NCBI GenBank assembly: GCA_020631735.1
Contig: CM036215.1
Span: 9,078,346 to 9,142,345 of the forward strand
From: Saccharum officinarum
Lineage: Eukaryota; Streptophyta; Magnoliopsida; Poales; Poaceae
Length of the DNA stretch: 64,000 nucleotides
Direction: 5' to 3'
Within the stretch, counting starts at the first letter, position 1. Each line of letters opens with the position of its first letter. Both the position numbers and the translations under genes were made by a program. This document shows positions 1 through 13,178 of the stretch, piece by piece. A model generated the notes under the pieces. The model was not told the origin of the DNA. It made no database searches and was given only the letters and a program-made list of their open reading frames with translations.

Positions 1-1
1 G

Positions 2-1385
2 GATAGATTAGTGGTACCTAAGGACCGAGAGCTTAGAGATTAGATCCTGTCTGAAGCACATTCGTCCAAGTTATCCATCCATCCTGGTAGTAATAAGATG
101 TATTATGATTTGAAGCCACTTTATTGGTGGACCAAGATGCAGAAAGAGATAGCTGCATATGTTGCTAGGTGTGACACCTGTTGTAGGGTTAAAGCTGTGC
201 ATATGAAAGCTGGGTTACTTCAACCACTTTCTATCCCAGGTTGGAAATGGGAAGAGATAAGTATGGATTTCATTGTCGGACTTCCTCCTACTGTCAAAAA
301 TCATAACTCCATCTGGGTAATTGTGGATCGTTTAACCAAATCAGCTCACTTCATTCCTGTTAGAGTGGACTATCGTCCCACTGACTATGCTGAGTTGTAC
401 TTCAATCAGATAGTCCGGCTCCATGGGGTACCTCGCACTATCGTTTCTGACCGTGGTCCCCAGTTCACTGCTTGCTTTTGGGAGCACTTGCATCACCTTC
501 TGGGAACCAAGTTAGTGAGAAGCTCTGCTTATCACCCCCCAGACGTCCGGTCAGACGGAACGGGTTAACCAAATCTTGGAAGATCTGTTGCGGGCATGTG
601 TCATTTCATCCAAGGGTTCTTGGGAAAAATGGTTACCTCTAGCCGAATTCTCGTATAATAATAGTTACCAAGAGAGTATTAAGATGGCCCCATTCGAAGC
701 TTTGTACGGTCGTAAGTGTAGAACGCCACTAAACTGGGTAGAAGCTGGTGAAAGGAGGTATTATGGTATTGATTTTGTTCAGGAAGCTGAGGAACAAGTC
801 CGTACCATCCAAAAACATATGGCTACAGCCTAAGCTAGACAGAAAAGTTATGCTGATCGTCGTAGAAAACCGCTCGAGTTTGAAGTTGGAGACTTCGTTT
901 ATTTGAAAGTTTCTCCAATGAAGAGTGTCCAACGTTTTGGTGTTAAGCGGAAACTTGCGCCAAGATACGTGGGTCCTTTCCAGATTACAGGCAAGAGTGG
1001 AGCTGTTGCGTACAAAATCCAGTTACCTCCTGAAATGAGTGCCATATTCAACGTCTTCCATGTATCTCAGCTCAAAAAGTGTCTTCGAGTGCCTGAGGAA
1101 AGAGTCCCGTTAGGAGATATCAGGCTTGAGTCTGATTTAACTTACGAAGAAAAGCCAGTCCGGGTGATCGATACTCAGAAACGAGTAACTAGAAGCAAAG
1201 TGGTTAAGTGGTATAAAGTAATGTGGAGTAATCAGGGTAGTGAAAGTGACGCTACATGGGAACGGGAGGACTATTTGCGGGATGGCTATAAGGAATTCTA
1301 TGAAAAATGGTACGCTTTCCAAATCTCGGGACGAGATTTTTATAAGGGGGAGGGCTGTAACACCCCAGGTGTTTGGCATCCTTAA
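2..1385 (+). pseudogene. Ty3/gypsy integrase with C-terminal chromodomain (pol 3' end, broken)
   Basis: This is the end of a chromovirus polyprotein. Integrase inserts element cDNA, and the chromodomain steers it to chromatin. Seen in order: an HHCC zinc finger (EAHSSKLSIHPG, then CDTCC), the core catalytic Asp residues in MDFIVGLP and SDRGPQF, the catalytic Glu in QTERVNQ, and a chromodomain around 1150-1310 (VIDTQKRVTRSKVVKWYKV, then TWEREDYL). Lesions seen: an in-frame TAG at 41-43, one extra C in the C-run near 531-536 that shifts the frame just before the catalytic Glu, and a TAA at 831-833 where a Gln codon is expected. The frame runs about 30 nt into the LTR, ending at 1385. Reverse transcriptase and RNase H lie outside the window. 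Chromodomain plus very long LTR fits the Tekay/Del lineage (family knowledge). Confidence 0.9.
1344..1355 (+). promoter_or_regulatory. Polypurine tract of the Tekay-like element
   Basis: The purine run AAGGGGGAGGG directly precedes the LTR start TGTAACACC. It is the expected plus-strand primer site for reverse transcription. It lies inside the coding frame of the chromodomain protein tail. Confidence 0.8.
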
Positions 1386-4300
1386 TTGCATTGCATTTCA
1401 TAAGCATTAACATTAATCATCTCATTCATGAGTGTGAGCATCATTCATTTCATGCATGAGCTTATAATATGTGAAACATGCTTTTGAAACATTGCAACAT
1501 GTGTTTATATTTCATGTGAATTATGAAGTGAGTCCACCCAAGTGTCACATGTGCAACTTACTTTTGGGACATGCTAACCACTTTAGTGTAACATGATTAG
1601 CAAGTGCTATGCAACACACTCATGCAACATGTGCAACATGAGCTTGCAACAATTGGGTGAAATGTTGATTTGCTTGTTTCAAAGTATGTGACATTAGGAA
1701 TTTTTTTGTAACCAATGTGTAGAGTGGCTAATTAGGTCTTATAACACCTTAATTACATTTAGGGTAAGTAGTGGAGCAATGTTCATGTTGACCATAATTA
1801 CCAAATTGCCCTTCCAAATGTTGTTGACTAGGTTTTGACCCCTAGAGTGATCTAGTTTGACCAATTAAAAAGTCTAGCTTAGAAATCTTGCATGGAGGAG
1901 CAACCTTAAGAAACGTTGTAGAGAATTTCATGAGGAACAAAAGTTCTAATATGGCCATCTCATGAAAATGACAAGAACATGCTCAAAAATGGCCCACAAG
2001 TTAGCTTGAGTGGTGATCAACACTTAGAAAAATTCTAAGTCTCGAAATTGGACTTTTCAGTTTCACTGTACCTCACTTTGACAACTTGTAAATCACAAAC
2101 CAGGCCGAACTAGTCCTTGAACCAATTGACAAAGTTGTAGTCCTCATGTAGCTCTACCATTTTGGTATTATCATCTTCTACTAACTCGAGCTGGTTTAGG
2201 AGATAATCGGCGCCAAAATCAATCTGTCAGTCTAAGCCTTGGACACCAATTCAGTCAAAACACGACATTCAGTAAACGTCGTGGCCGACCGACCACAGGG
2301 CCGTGCTGCCGTGTGGGCACGCGGTGGCAACCGTACGCCGACCGGGGCCCCACCAGTCAGGCCGCGAGGGCTTCAAGGGCGCCACGACGCCGCACTCCTC
2401 CTCACTAGCGCCTCTGTCTCCTCTCTCGCTCTCTCCACGCTCAAGCGGAGAGAATCGAGCCGCCATTGCCGCTCTTGCTCCGACGAGCTCACGCGCGTTT
2501 TCCACCGCACCACCGCGCCTCAAGTCCGGCCAACAGCTACACCTTGAGCCCCTCTACCCACTCGTCCCGTCCCTGCCCTCAGACGCACCTCGGTAAGGAC
2601 GAATCGCCAGTTCCGACACCGCCAGACCTCGTCGGCATTCTCCCGCGTGGCGGCTCACCGTGGCTAGGGTCTTCGGTGCTTCCACTACGAGTGCTAGTAG
2701 GTGCATTAGGACCGGGGTAGTACGGGGATGCTCACCATGGGTCTAGGAGAGGGTCCCGAGGTCACCGCCGGCGAGGAGCACCACCGCCGCCCCGCCGGTC
2801 CGCCATGCCTGCCACCATCCCCCATAGCCACAGCCATTGCTCCAATTAGTGGCACCCCTAGGTGCACAAGGGAGAGGCGAACATTCCTGTGCCCTTGGTC
2901 TCGCCGGAGTTGCCGCCGGCGACGAGTTCACCGTCGACCGCTCTTCCCCCTGCCCTGTCTCGCTGACCGGTGGGCCCTTCTCGTCAGGGCGCGGGCGTGG
3001 GCGGGAGGCCGTCGCGGGCCGCGCACGGAGAAGTGGGCCACGCGTGAGATCTGGGCCGCGCGGGCGTGTTGAGCCGGCCCAGTGCCCTTTTTGATTTGTT
3101 TGAAATTTCAGTTTCTTTATTATTTCACAGATTTGAATAATGTTTGTGATTTTCATATCTAGGGTTTGGTAGATCCAAAAATTGTGACCCAAATTTGGTT
3201 GGGTTCCAAATAAAGTGTAGGATCTAGGAAAAATATTAAATGCTTATGTGATGTTTAATTTCTAGAATAATTAATTAGGGTTTTGAAATGTGTTTTAGAT
3301 TGCATGCAAACTTGTTTCAATCATATCTTGAGTTTCAGTGTTCCAAAAATTATGAAATTTGGTGAGTAGACTGTTTTATACTTGCTTTAGCTCTGATAAA
3401 AATTTGGGCATTAATGCTTAAGTACTTTTTTAGTTATAATGCTATCTTGTTATTTTAGGAAATAATTGAATGAATTTTAGTAATTGTTCTACATGCGCAA
3501 TGTTCTTGTAACTTTTTGGAGAATGTCTTGGTACCCTAAAGTGTCCAAGAAAATTAGGAAATTTGTTGTTTGATACTTTTCAATATGATTTATTAATTAT
3601 ACAAAAATCAGCCTTTTGGGCTTGTGAATTTTGTGTAGGGAGTCTACATGCGCAATGTTATAATGCTATCTTGTTATTCTAGGAAATAATTGAACGAATT
3701 TTAGTAATTGTTCTACATGCACAATGTTCTTGTAACTTTTTGGAGAATGTCTTGGTACCCTAAAGTGTCCAAGAAAATTAGGAAATCTGTTGTTTGATAC
3801 TTTTCAATATAATTTGTTAATTATACAAAAATCAGCCATTTGGGCTTGTGAATTTTGTGTAGGGAGTTCCTTTAAATAAATTTAGTTCAAATTTTTACAG
3901 TAGCCTCTTTTTGGGTCAGAGAGTCTTCTGTAATTTTTGTAGAATTTTAGGAGCAGTTTACATATATGTTTGAAATTCCACTTAATTAATTAAGTAAATT
4001 AAGAAAGGGGTGTAATTAAATATTCTAGGTGGGCACACCATACTTTCTGGTGTTTTTGTGACCTATGTGAACTTTTGGTAATATTAGTTTGGTCTTAGAG
4101 GATGTTTGCCACGTAAATAAATATTTAATCTTTGCAATTCTAGGTTTTCTGGACAGCTGGTAGTATCTTTGGGATTGACCCTTAATAAAAGTGTTTTCTA
4201 GAAAACTTGTGAATACCAAAGTTGTAGTAAACTTGATAAACTACCTTGTGTCAAAATTTGGGAGCATTTGGCTTAGTAGTTTAGGAGTTATTGCTGTTTT

Positions 4301-6446
4301 AAGTGACAGTCCAGAATTGGTTGCTCTCTGTTTAGAGAGGACAGGTTCTGGAACTTGAGCAATTTGACATGGAAAACTTAGGAATTAAGGGTTGAGGTCT
4401 GAAAATGAATTGCAGTGCATTTCTTAAGCTTTCCAGATTGTCTTAGATCATATCTTTTGGAGTTGGGAATCTCCAGTTATGTTAGAAACAAGTAGCTGCT
4501 TTCCAGAATATTTTACTGTGGTATTTGCTGTTAATGTGGTAATCTAAATAATGCTACTCTTGTAATTGTTAGGTATTAGGACCTTAACCGAAGAAGAACA
4601 ACTATATCTTAGGTTGGGTAGATTAGGTGAGTACTTCTCTACCGGAGAGGAAATTTGCACCTACTATTTGAAGTGATTTGAATAGAGCTTTAAGAATGTT
4701 GTAATGCATTTCATTCCGAGCATACTGCATCTTTCATTATGCATCCATGAGATTTATTATGCACTGATGCAATAGGTGTTCCGGAGGGGGTAACACTCCT
4801 CGAGTTCGAGCCAGTGATCATAGAGGAGATCCAGGACCAGCCAGAGGAGCCAGCGGAACCAGTCGGTGGAGGAGACGCCGCTGAAGACTTGCCCGAGTGC
4901 CCTGACCACCGGCCCTCGACCTTTCTAAAAGGCAAGCCCCGGTGCATGCTGAACCTACTGTTTTATAAAGTAATCTTGAGTACTTTTAATTGTTTACTGC
5001 ATTAAGTTGTAGGAGTTATATGAAAACACTTGTTGCATTATACCTGTCCTTGTCCAGATATCGTACTTAATCCTATATTAGGTTTAGGCACGTGTCTATG
5101 CTTAGCCCTGCTTAGTTCGGTAGAAGTTGGGTGATTTCCGGTCATCCGCGAGATGTAGGAAGGATTCACGAGTGGCTTGATGGCTATCGTGGATGGAACC
5201 ATGCCTTAAAATGAAATTGAGACCAGGCGGGAGTTCGATAGTACAGCCGCAAGACACTTCATGTCTTGGGTGTGGAGCTATGCCCGTATGAGTCGTTTAA
5301 GGACCGATTCGCTATACGTCCTTGAGTCATGTTGAACGCAGTCTAACACTTAGTTGGCCGGATAAGTCGTTCCGACCGCGAAGTCGAGTAGTATGGTTCA
5401 GGCCGGGAATCGAATGGTAGGTTGCATCTTGGAGGAGAGAAAGGATGTGCTTGGGGACATTGGCGTGAGACCAAGGAGGGTTAGAGTCCCTATCACCTGG
5501 CAGAGTGTCGCCCTTGGGGACACGACATTATTCGGACCCGCGATTCCTGAACTGTACAAAAGATGACCTGAGCAGCCCTCACCAGGCGTGACTCGGTGAG
5601 TGTTAGAAATACCCCTCCAGCTGGATAGGAATTCGATTCGAATCGTCGTCGCTCCCGGTTAGTGAGCACTTGACTTGAGCAGCGGCAACGTAGATCTCAT
5701 TAAATGAACAGATGGTTAAGTGAATGATACAATGTTGCCACAATTTATACCTGCTCTGGATATAATATTGATAATTGTTTGATTATAATCAAGTGCATGC
5801 TTAGTACAGGTGCTAAGATAGATGACAGGTAAATGCTAAAAATAACTGCTAGTACAGGTTATAAGAGTTTCAATTACTTATGCCTTTATGCAAAATGTGA
5901 TGTCAGCTAGCCTCTTGTGTAAGCCTTGCATAATCCTTGGTGTCATCTTATTTCTGGTTTTTGACGGGTAAGTCTAGCTGAGTACATTCCAGTACTCAGG
6001 GTTTATTCCCCCCTGTTGCAGATGATATGCTCTATCAAGGCTTCTGCAAGACGTGTCTCCACCCTGCGGGTGACGAAGACTAGATCACTAGGGCGTGATC
6101 ATCTTTTATGTACTTTCCTCATGCTTTTGCGGGTTATTGATCATCAAGACTGGTAGTAGTTAAACAACTGGTGTGTGTGTGTGTGTGTTATGCTTCCGCT
6201 TCTTTATAAACTTGGTTTGTAATAACTGCAACTCTGTGTGTGTAAACTTATTTCGGAACTACTTATGAAATGTAACGTATGATGTTGTATGTTGAATGAT
6301 GCGATCTTGGTTGTAAGCAAGTTGGTTTGAAATCCTTCGTGGTTTCGATTGACTACCGGGATTATATGGGCTCAAGTTCAAAAATTTGAGCGCTTCGGTG
6401 CTTGCTTTTGTACTTGTGCTCTTATAATTTGGTCGGTTCTGTTACA
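1356..6446 (+). mobile_element. 3' LTR of Tekay-like Ty3/gypsy element (about 5.1 kb)
   Basis: It begins TGTAACACCCC right after the polypurine tract and ends GGTTCTGTTACA. The six terminal bases TGTAAC/GTTACA form a perfect inverted repeat, as expected for LTR ends. A length near 5.1 kb is extreme but matches the long LTRs of Tekay/Del chromoviruses. Inside are a GC-rich stretch (2240-3090), an AT-rich middle with an internal tandem duplication, and a short (GT)n at 6171-6188. Short frames in the GC-rich part, for example 2239-2547 and 2728-3072, match no family I know and I read them as non-coding LTR sequence. A diverged relative with the same layout lies at 7758-13178. Confidence 0.85.
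3434..3866 (+). repeat. Tandem duplication inside the long LTR (unit about 224 bp)
   Basis: Two head-to-tail copies start with TTATAATGCTATCTTG at 3434 and at 3658. Both contain TTGGTACCCTAAAGTGTCC and end near GTGTAGGGAG. They differ at only a few bases by eye, so the duplication is recent relative to the LTR. Confidence 0.9.
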
Positions 6447-7757
6447 CGCAGCGCGTCCGGTCACTGACGATCGGACGCGTCCGGTCATTCAGGGAGCTTA
6501 CTGGACTGTAACCGGACGCTGTCACTGTCGCGTCCGGTCATGTTTCTTCAGCGCGTCCGGTCGTTGTTCCGTTGAGCGCTGCTCAGGCGACCAGCGCGTC
6601 TGTTCACTCACGGGACCAGCGTGTCCGGTTATTTCCAGCGCGTCCGGTCTGCGTGATGAGCGCGTCCGGTCGTTGCTTCGCAGTTAGCCATTGGGCAACC
6701 GGCGCGTCCGGTCAGTTGGACCAGCGCGTCCGGTCAGTGCTTCGTGACTTAGCCGTTGTGCGACCAGCGCGTCCGGTCAGTTGGACCAGCGCGTCCGGTC
6801 AGCGCGATTTTGGCTGTTTAAGTTTCTAACGGCTCTATTCGAAGGGGTACGTCTATAAATACTCGTTGGCTGGCTCAAGGCTCTCTCTCTCGAACATTTG
6901 ACATACTTGTGAGCACTTTGAGCTAAGCAACTCCCCTCCCACTCATCTCTCTTGCTTCTTTGCATATTCGAAGTGAGATTGAGTGACCCAAGTGCATTTG
7001 CATTGTGAGATTGCATCTAGTTGGCACTTGGTAGTTGATTTGCTGTGGGATTCTTGTTTCTCTTGATGGTTGCCACCACCTAGACGGCTTGGAGCAGCTT
7101 GGAGGCGTTGGCAAGAGTTGGTGTTTGTTCTTGGCCACCTCCGGTGATTGTGAGGGGTTTGTGCCTACCTCGGCGAAGCGCCAAAGGCAACATTAGTAAA
7201 TTGCTTCGTGTCATTGTAACCTTTTGCCATTTGGTAGGTTCTTGTGGCACCTTTCGAGAGGCTCGGTGTGTGACCGATTAGCCACCGAACCACGTGGTGA
7301 AGAGGGACACAACGGGGACTAGCGTGCCGGCAAGCACGTGAACCTCGGGATAAATCTTCGTGTCATCATTCTTATTGTGTTTGATCGATCTCGGTGGTTG
7401 TATATGGTGGTATTCATCTCTTGATCATATTGATTGGTTAGCTCAATACTTCGCCCCTCGGTGATACCCTCCTAACTCTCTCTTGTATTAATTTCTTAGT
7501 TACCTTGCTAGCTTGTTAGTGTAACTCTTAGCTTGAGTAGCTAGCTAGCTTTAGTTGTAGTTAAATTGTGTGGTTTGACTTGTGCGGTTGAGTGCAAATA
7601 TACTAGAATTGTGAATTGGTTAGGTGGCTTACAAACACCCCATAGGCTAAGCAAAACTTGCATCTCGCTATTTGTTTTATTGATAAACTTGTTTAGCTTA
7701 TCTTTGTAGAAATTTTTAATAGGCTATTCATCCCCTTCTAGCCATCAAGACCTTTCA
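6447..7757 (+). mobile_element. Sirevirus LTR, 3' part, cut by the Tekay-like insertion
   Basis: This matches the last two thirds of the complete Sirevirus LTR at 26228-28188: the CGGACGCGTCCG repeat array, a TATAAATA box near 6853, the stretch around GGCAAGCACGTGAACCTCGG, and the exact LTR end AGCCATCAAGACCTTTCA at 7757. The 5' part is missing and the junction is exactly the end of the Tekay-like LTR at 6446. The simplest reading is that the Tekay-like element inserted into this LTR and the other part lies beyond the left edge. It is therefore older than the element at 1-6446. Confidence 0.85.
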
Positions 7758-9677
7758 CCTAGCCCGCCTCCACGATCGCCCACGCCCCGCGCTCGCTCCT
7801 CCCGCGCGCCAACGCCTGATCGCGGCAGACGCCCACCACCGCATGGACGCCATGCGCCGACGACGGCAACACCTGGCCGTCCGGTGGCCCCCGCGCCCCT
7901 CCGCGCCCGCCTACTCCCTCCGCACGCGTGTCCGCCTCGCCTGCTCCCTCCCATTTCCTCCCACCGCGACCGCAGCAGCAGAGCACACGCTCGCGCTTGC
8001 CTCCGCCACCGCCCACGCAAGTACCTTGCCGGAGTTGGCCATTCCGGCCACCTCAGCTCACCGCCGGCGCCTCCATCTTGCTCCGAGCACCGCCTCCTCT
8101 TCGTGCAACCTGTACTCGCATTGGCTCGCCGTGGTAAGGCCGCCACCCATGGGAATCGCTCACCGGAGCCCCGGCCGAGCTCACCGGAGAGCCTCGCTCC
8201 GTGGACTCTCCTTCTTCGCCCCCTCTTCCTCCCTTCTCTCGCGCGTGTCACCACCGCCTTGGCACCGTGAACCTTTGGTGCGCCTCCTTGGCCCTCGCTG
8301 TGGCCCGCACCGGCCTCCATGCCGACGGCAGTGCCCCTGCTCCGCCATTCCCGCCGACAAGCTCCCTCCGGAGCTCCCGCGCCTCGGGAAGCTGGTGCAC
8401 CGGATGCGCCTTGGTGTGGGGAGTGCACTTGTACCTTCCCCGTCACCGGAGGTCGCACCGATGACGAGCTTGCCGCCGGTCAGTGGCCGCCCTGGCTCGG
8501 GCCACTAGCAAGTAGGTCCGGTCAGTGCCAGGGACCCGCGCGTCAGCCGCAGGGAGGGCTCCCCTATGTGCGGATCTGGGTGCGCTTAGTGTTTTCAGCG
8601 GCGGGTTTTTAAAGGGGTTTGAGAAATGATTTTCTAGAAAATGTGAAAATGTTTGTAAAAATTGTATCTTGAGAAATATGGCTCCAAATTAGATGAAATA
8701 AATTTTGTTGTGCTTCTTAGGACTAGATCTATCTGTTAAAATTATTGCATGTCAATTTTGTGACACTTTCATATGTAGCTTTATTTAATTATTATAAATG
8801 TTGATTTCTTAGAAATGCATAATAAATAGAATATACATCAAAAAAATATGATTCCAATTTTGTTGGTCTATTCTTGATATGTACTTTCTGTGAAAAATAT
8901 AAGTCATTCATGTTTTGTAGAAAAATATAGCTATCTATTTTTGGTGCATTTATTTGCCATTTCTTGTAAATTGCTAGAGCCAAAAATATGAATAAAACCT
9001 GTATATGAAACTTTTTGTACAATATTTGTAGACTATGTAGATCATGAAAAATACTAAATCTATTGTTTAATATTTTTCATAGTACAAAGTATTTTCATGC
9101 TCATTTATACACCCTAGCTTGTCATTTTTGTGTAGGCTGTTTTACTTATCCAAATACCATAAAAAGTTTATGGTAGGCTACTTAGGGTATGACTATGCTA
9201 CTGTAATTTTTCAAGATTTTTATATGCACAAGAAATATATGTTGCTTGTTGTAACCCAAGTTTAAAGTAAAATAAAATATTATTCTTTATGCATAATTAG
9301 TTTAATGGTGTAGCTTTGGTGTATCTTTGAAGCATCAAATGACTTGCTTTTATGACTTGGCATGTTAGTATAGTATGGTGATGAAATGTAGTAGCATTTG
9401 TGCTATGACTATATGGTAGTTAGTGGTAGCTAACGGAGGTTAGTAATAGAAGAGAATGCAGTAGATGACATGTACTCGTGGTCCATGTCCTTGAATGATG
9501 TTGACTACCAAAAAGTTTTACCTCTATTCTATACAACAAATCTAAGTGTGTTCATCTCCATGCAATCACGTTCATCATATGCCATCGCATCCGATGCACT
9601 ACTTGCATAATTGCTTATACAATTGCATCATTCAGTATCGCAGGAGGAAGTGCCAGTAGCAATACAAGAAGAACATG
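7758..9677 (+). mobile_element. Older Tekay-like LTR, left surviving segment
   Basis: A GC-rich part (7758-8600) is followed by an AT-rich part, in the same order as the LTR at 1356-6446. It starts abruptly at the Sirevirus LTR end. The overlapping GC-rich frames on both strands (for example 7745-8458 minus and 7843-8508 plus) look like random long frames in GC-rich DNA: they have low-complexity Arg/Pro/Ala composition and no domain. The segment resumes after the solo LTR at 11564. Confidence 0.65.
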
Positions 9678-11563
9678 TGAAAGGTGTTGGCTAGAGGGGG
9701 GTGAATAGCCTTTTAAAAATTTCTACAAAGACAAGCTAAACAAGTTTATCAATATAACAAATAGCGAGATGTGAGTTTTGCTTAGCCTACGGGGTGTTTG
9801 CAAGCCACCTAACCAATTCATAATTCTAGAATAATTGCACTCAACAGCACAAAGTCAAACCGAGAAGGTAACTACAACTACAACTAGCAAGCTACACAAA
9901 GGAGCTACTCTAGCAAAGCTAACTAGCTAGCAAAGATAACTAAGAAGGAAATATGGAGTTGAGTTAGGAGAGTTTCACCGAGGGGCAAAATATTAAGCCA
10001 ACCAATATGATCAACGATGAATACCAAGATAACAGAACACCGGGATCAATCAATCACAATATGAAAGTGAAGACACGAAGATTTATCCTGAGGTTAACGT
10101 GCTTGCCGGCACGCTAGTCCCCATTGTGTCCCTCTTCACCACGTGGTTCGATGGCTAATCGGTCTCACACTGAGCCTCTCAAAAGGCGCCACAAGAACCT
10201 ACCAAATGGCAAAAGGTTGCAATGACATGAGCAATTTACTAATGTTGCCTTTGGCGCTTCGCCGAGGTAGGCACACACCCCTCACAATCACTGGAGGTGG
10301 CCAAGAATAATCACCAACTCTTGCCAATGCCTCCAAGCTGCTCCAAACCGTCTAGGTGGCGGCAACCACCAAGAAAAACAAGAATCCCGCAGCAAATCAA
10401 CCACCAAGTGCCAACTAGATGCAATCTCACAATGCAAATACACTTGGATCACTCAATCTCACTTCGAATATGCAAAGAAGCAAGAGAAATGAGTGGGAGA
10501 GGAGTTGCTTAGCTCAAAGTGCTCACAAGTATGTCAAATGTTCAAGCAAAAGAGCCTTGAGTTAGCCAACGAGTATTTATAGACGTACCCCTTCGAATAG
10601 AGCCGTTAGAAACTTGAAACAGCCGAAAATCGCGCTGACCGGACGCGCTGGTCCAACTGACCGGACGCGCCGGTCGCACAACGGCTAAGTCGCAAAGCAC
10701 CGACCGGACGCACTCGTCGCGCAGACCGAACGCGCTGGGATTGACCGGATGCGCAGGTCCCGTAACCGATCGGACGCGCTGGTCAAGCCTAAGCAGCGCA
10801 CAACGAAACAGCGATCGGACGCGCTGCGGAACTGACCGGACGCCACAGTGCCAGCGTCCGGTTGGAGTCCAGTAAGCTCCCTGATCGACCGGACGCGCCA
10901 CCGCGTCCGATCTAACAACCGAAACACGCGAAGACGCGGAACACTAACCGGACGCGTCCGGTCAAACAGAGACCGCGTCCGATCACCTCTGTGACCTCCG
11001 TTCGCCTTCGTTTCTTTTCCGACTTCCGGCATAGTGGAAAATAGTCATTTCAACTCATCGAAAACGCCTGAATCCCACCTCGCAAGCTCGGCGGGAGGGA
11101 GAGAGGACCCCAAACCCTCTCTACCGCTCAAACTCCACCGCCTTCGCAAACGTGCTAACACCACCAAGTGATCTCGTCATGTGTGAGTGTGTTAGCATTT
11201 TCACAATCATTTTTTGAGGCGTTATTAGTTCTATCCAAATGCATATGATTATGAAATGCACACCAAGAGGCACTTAGGAGTTCAATAGCCGCGTCATTCC
11301 CCTCTTTATAGTACGGCTATCTATCCTATAATATAACCACACCCACTAGGTGTCTTGGTTACTAAAACACAACCCTTAAGCATATACCTTTGCATTGATC
11401 ACGTAGGGTTACGTCCAAATTCAAGTGTGGCCATCGTGATCACCATGTCCATCTTGCCGCCAACCTTGGAATGTACTAATCCTCATATGCTACATACAAC
11501 TTAGGCATAGGATTAGTACTTAGGCATTGTCACTAATTACCAACACCAAACATAGGACTTTCA
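9678..11563 (-). mobile_element. Solo Sirevirus LTR, minus strand
   Basis: Read on the minus strand it starts TGAAAGTCCTATGTTTGGTG (11563 downward) and ends ..CTAGCCAACACCTTTCA at 9678, the same ends as the complete Sirevirus LTRs further right. It contains the ACCGGACGCG/CGCGTCCGGT array and the TATAAATA promoter segment near 10575. No internal region or second LTR adjoins it. Flanks are ACATG (9673-9677) and ACAGG (11564-11568), a 5-bp target duplication with one mismatch. The host is the older Tekay-like LTR. It is diverged from the other copies, for example in its 3' terminus. Confidence 0.85.
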
Positions 11564-13178
11564 ACAGGCCGAAGCTGACCCACAGGAAATCTAGGCACAG
11601 GAGGTGCTAGAAGTAGAGGAGCAAGGAGAGGACATGCCCGAGTGCGTAGACCATCAACCTAGTTCCTTTGCGCGAGGCAAGTCCTGGAGCATCCTAAGTC
11701 TCCTACTTTATAAAAGCAATCTTTATATATGAGTTTTATATATTGTTGCATTAAGTATAGGAGTTGAGTGAAACCGTTGCTGCATTTATTACTATCCTTG
11801 CCTATATTATAATATTTTTATCCTGTTAGGTTTAGGGTCGAATGACTGCTTAGCCCTATTTAGACCGGTAGCGATCGGTGATTTCCGGTCACCTACAATT
11901 ATAGGTGGTTACTAGAATACTTTAGCTATGAAATGGATGATATCTCAGAAATGACCATGTGTTGATGGATAATTGGAGACCAGACAAAAAAGTTGGAAGC
12001 AACCAGACAGGGTTTTGGGGTGCTATTAGTTTTCCGTTTGTGTCGATTAAGGACCGATCGTTGCTCGTCTCTTTTGTCATGTTGAACGCATGCTTCACAT
12101 TTAGCTGGCCGAATAACGTACTTTTCGACTGCGAAGCTCGTGACACTATTCGGGCCGGGATAAACTCAGACTAGCAGACTGGTGCTGAAGGGGTAAGACG
12201 GGGACGCGAAGAGTGAGCCCAAGGTGCGTCCTGGTTGTCGAGCGGTCCCTGGGTAGTGCGGTCCATGATTGTTATCCCGTGACGTTTACCTAGAAAGTGT
12301 CATTGGTGACATGTAGCTCACTTGATCGGTGAGTGTGATTTATGTGAGGAATAAATCACCAGCTGGTTAGAAATCGATTCGGATCGCCATCGCTCCTGGA
12401 TAGTGAGCACTTGACTCAAGTTACGGCATCGTAGTAATGATGTTGGAACACTGATGGTTATATAAATAATGTGAAAGGCTAAATTTAAGTTGGTCACTGG
12501 ATGTTAACTATTAATCAAGGGATTGCGATAGCATAGGTGCTTACCTATCTTAATAGTTATAATAAACATGATGTAAAGTAGTTAAAATGGATTATTCATG
12601 ATAGTTTATGCTTTTCACAAATGAGTCAGTTAGTCCACTAAAAGAAAGCATTACATATATCTTAGTGTCACTTTATTTTAGTTTAAGACGGGTAAGTCTA
12701 GCTAAGTACTTTCTCGTACTCAGGGCGTTGTTCCCATTGTTGTTGCAGATGGTCAGATGTACTACGATTATTACATCAACTGCCTATACCCTGCGATGGG
12801 CGAATATTAGGACCAAGGGCATGGTCGCTCCGTATGTCTTACCTGATGTTTTTGATGGACCTGACTATCTACTAGCACTGTATCTAAACTGAACATGTGT
12901 GTGGTTTTAAAACTATTTGCTTCCATAACTTTATTAGGAACATGGTTTATAATAACTTTACATTTTAAACTCCGATGTATTTCAGTGATGTTGCGAACTT
13001 TATGTAATATGTGACTGTGACTGCTAAACTTGTACGATCTTGGTTTGTATGTTGGTTGGTTTGAAATCCTTCGTGGTTTTACGGACTACCGGGTTATACG
13101 AGCTTAAGTTTGCTAAATTATATACTTCGGCAGGTGACTTGCTTACTTAATTTCGTATAATTGGTCGGTTATGTTATA
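11564..13178 (+). mobile_element. Older Tekay-like LTR, right surviving segment
   Basis: It aligns with the last part of the LTR at 1356-6446. Shared stretches include GACATGCCCGAGTGC versus GACTTGCCCGAGTGC, CTTTATAAAAGCAATCTT versus TTTTATAAAGTAATCTTG, GATTTCCGGTCA, GGTTTGAAATCCTTCGTGG, and the end TTGGTCGGTTATGTTATA. The terminal CA has decayed to TA. No pol follows. Confidence 0.75.

Noticed and set aside
6349..6829. Short frames across the CGCGTCCGGT array
   Set aside because: Periodic peptides produced by the LTR palindrome repeats; not genes.
7745..8508. Long GC-rich frames on both strands (up to 237 codons)
   Set aside because: They overlap on opposite strands, are Arg/Pro/Ala-rich without domains, and sit in the GC-rich part of a Tekay-like LTR.
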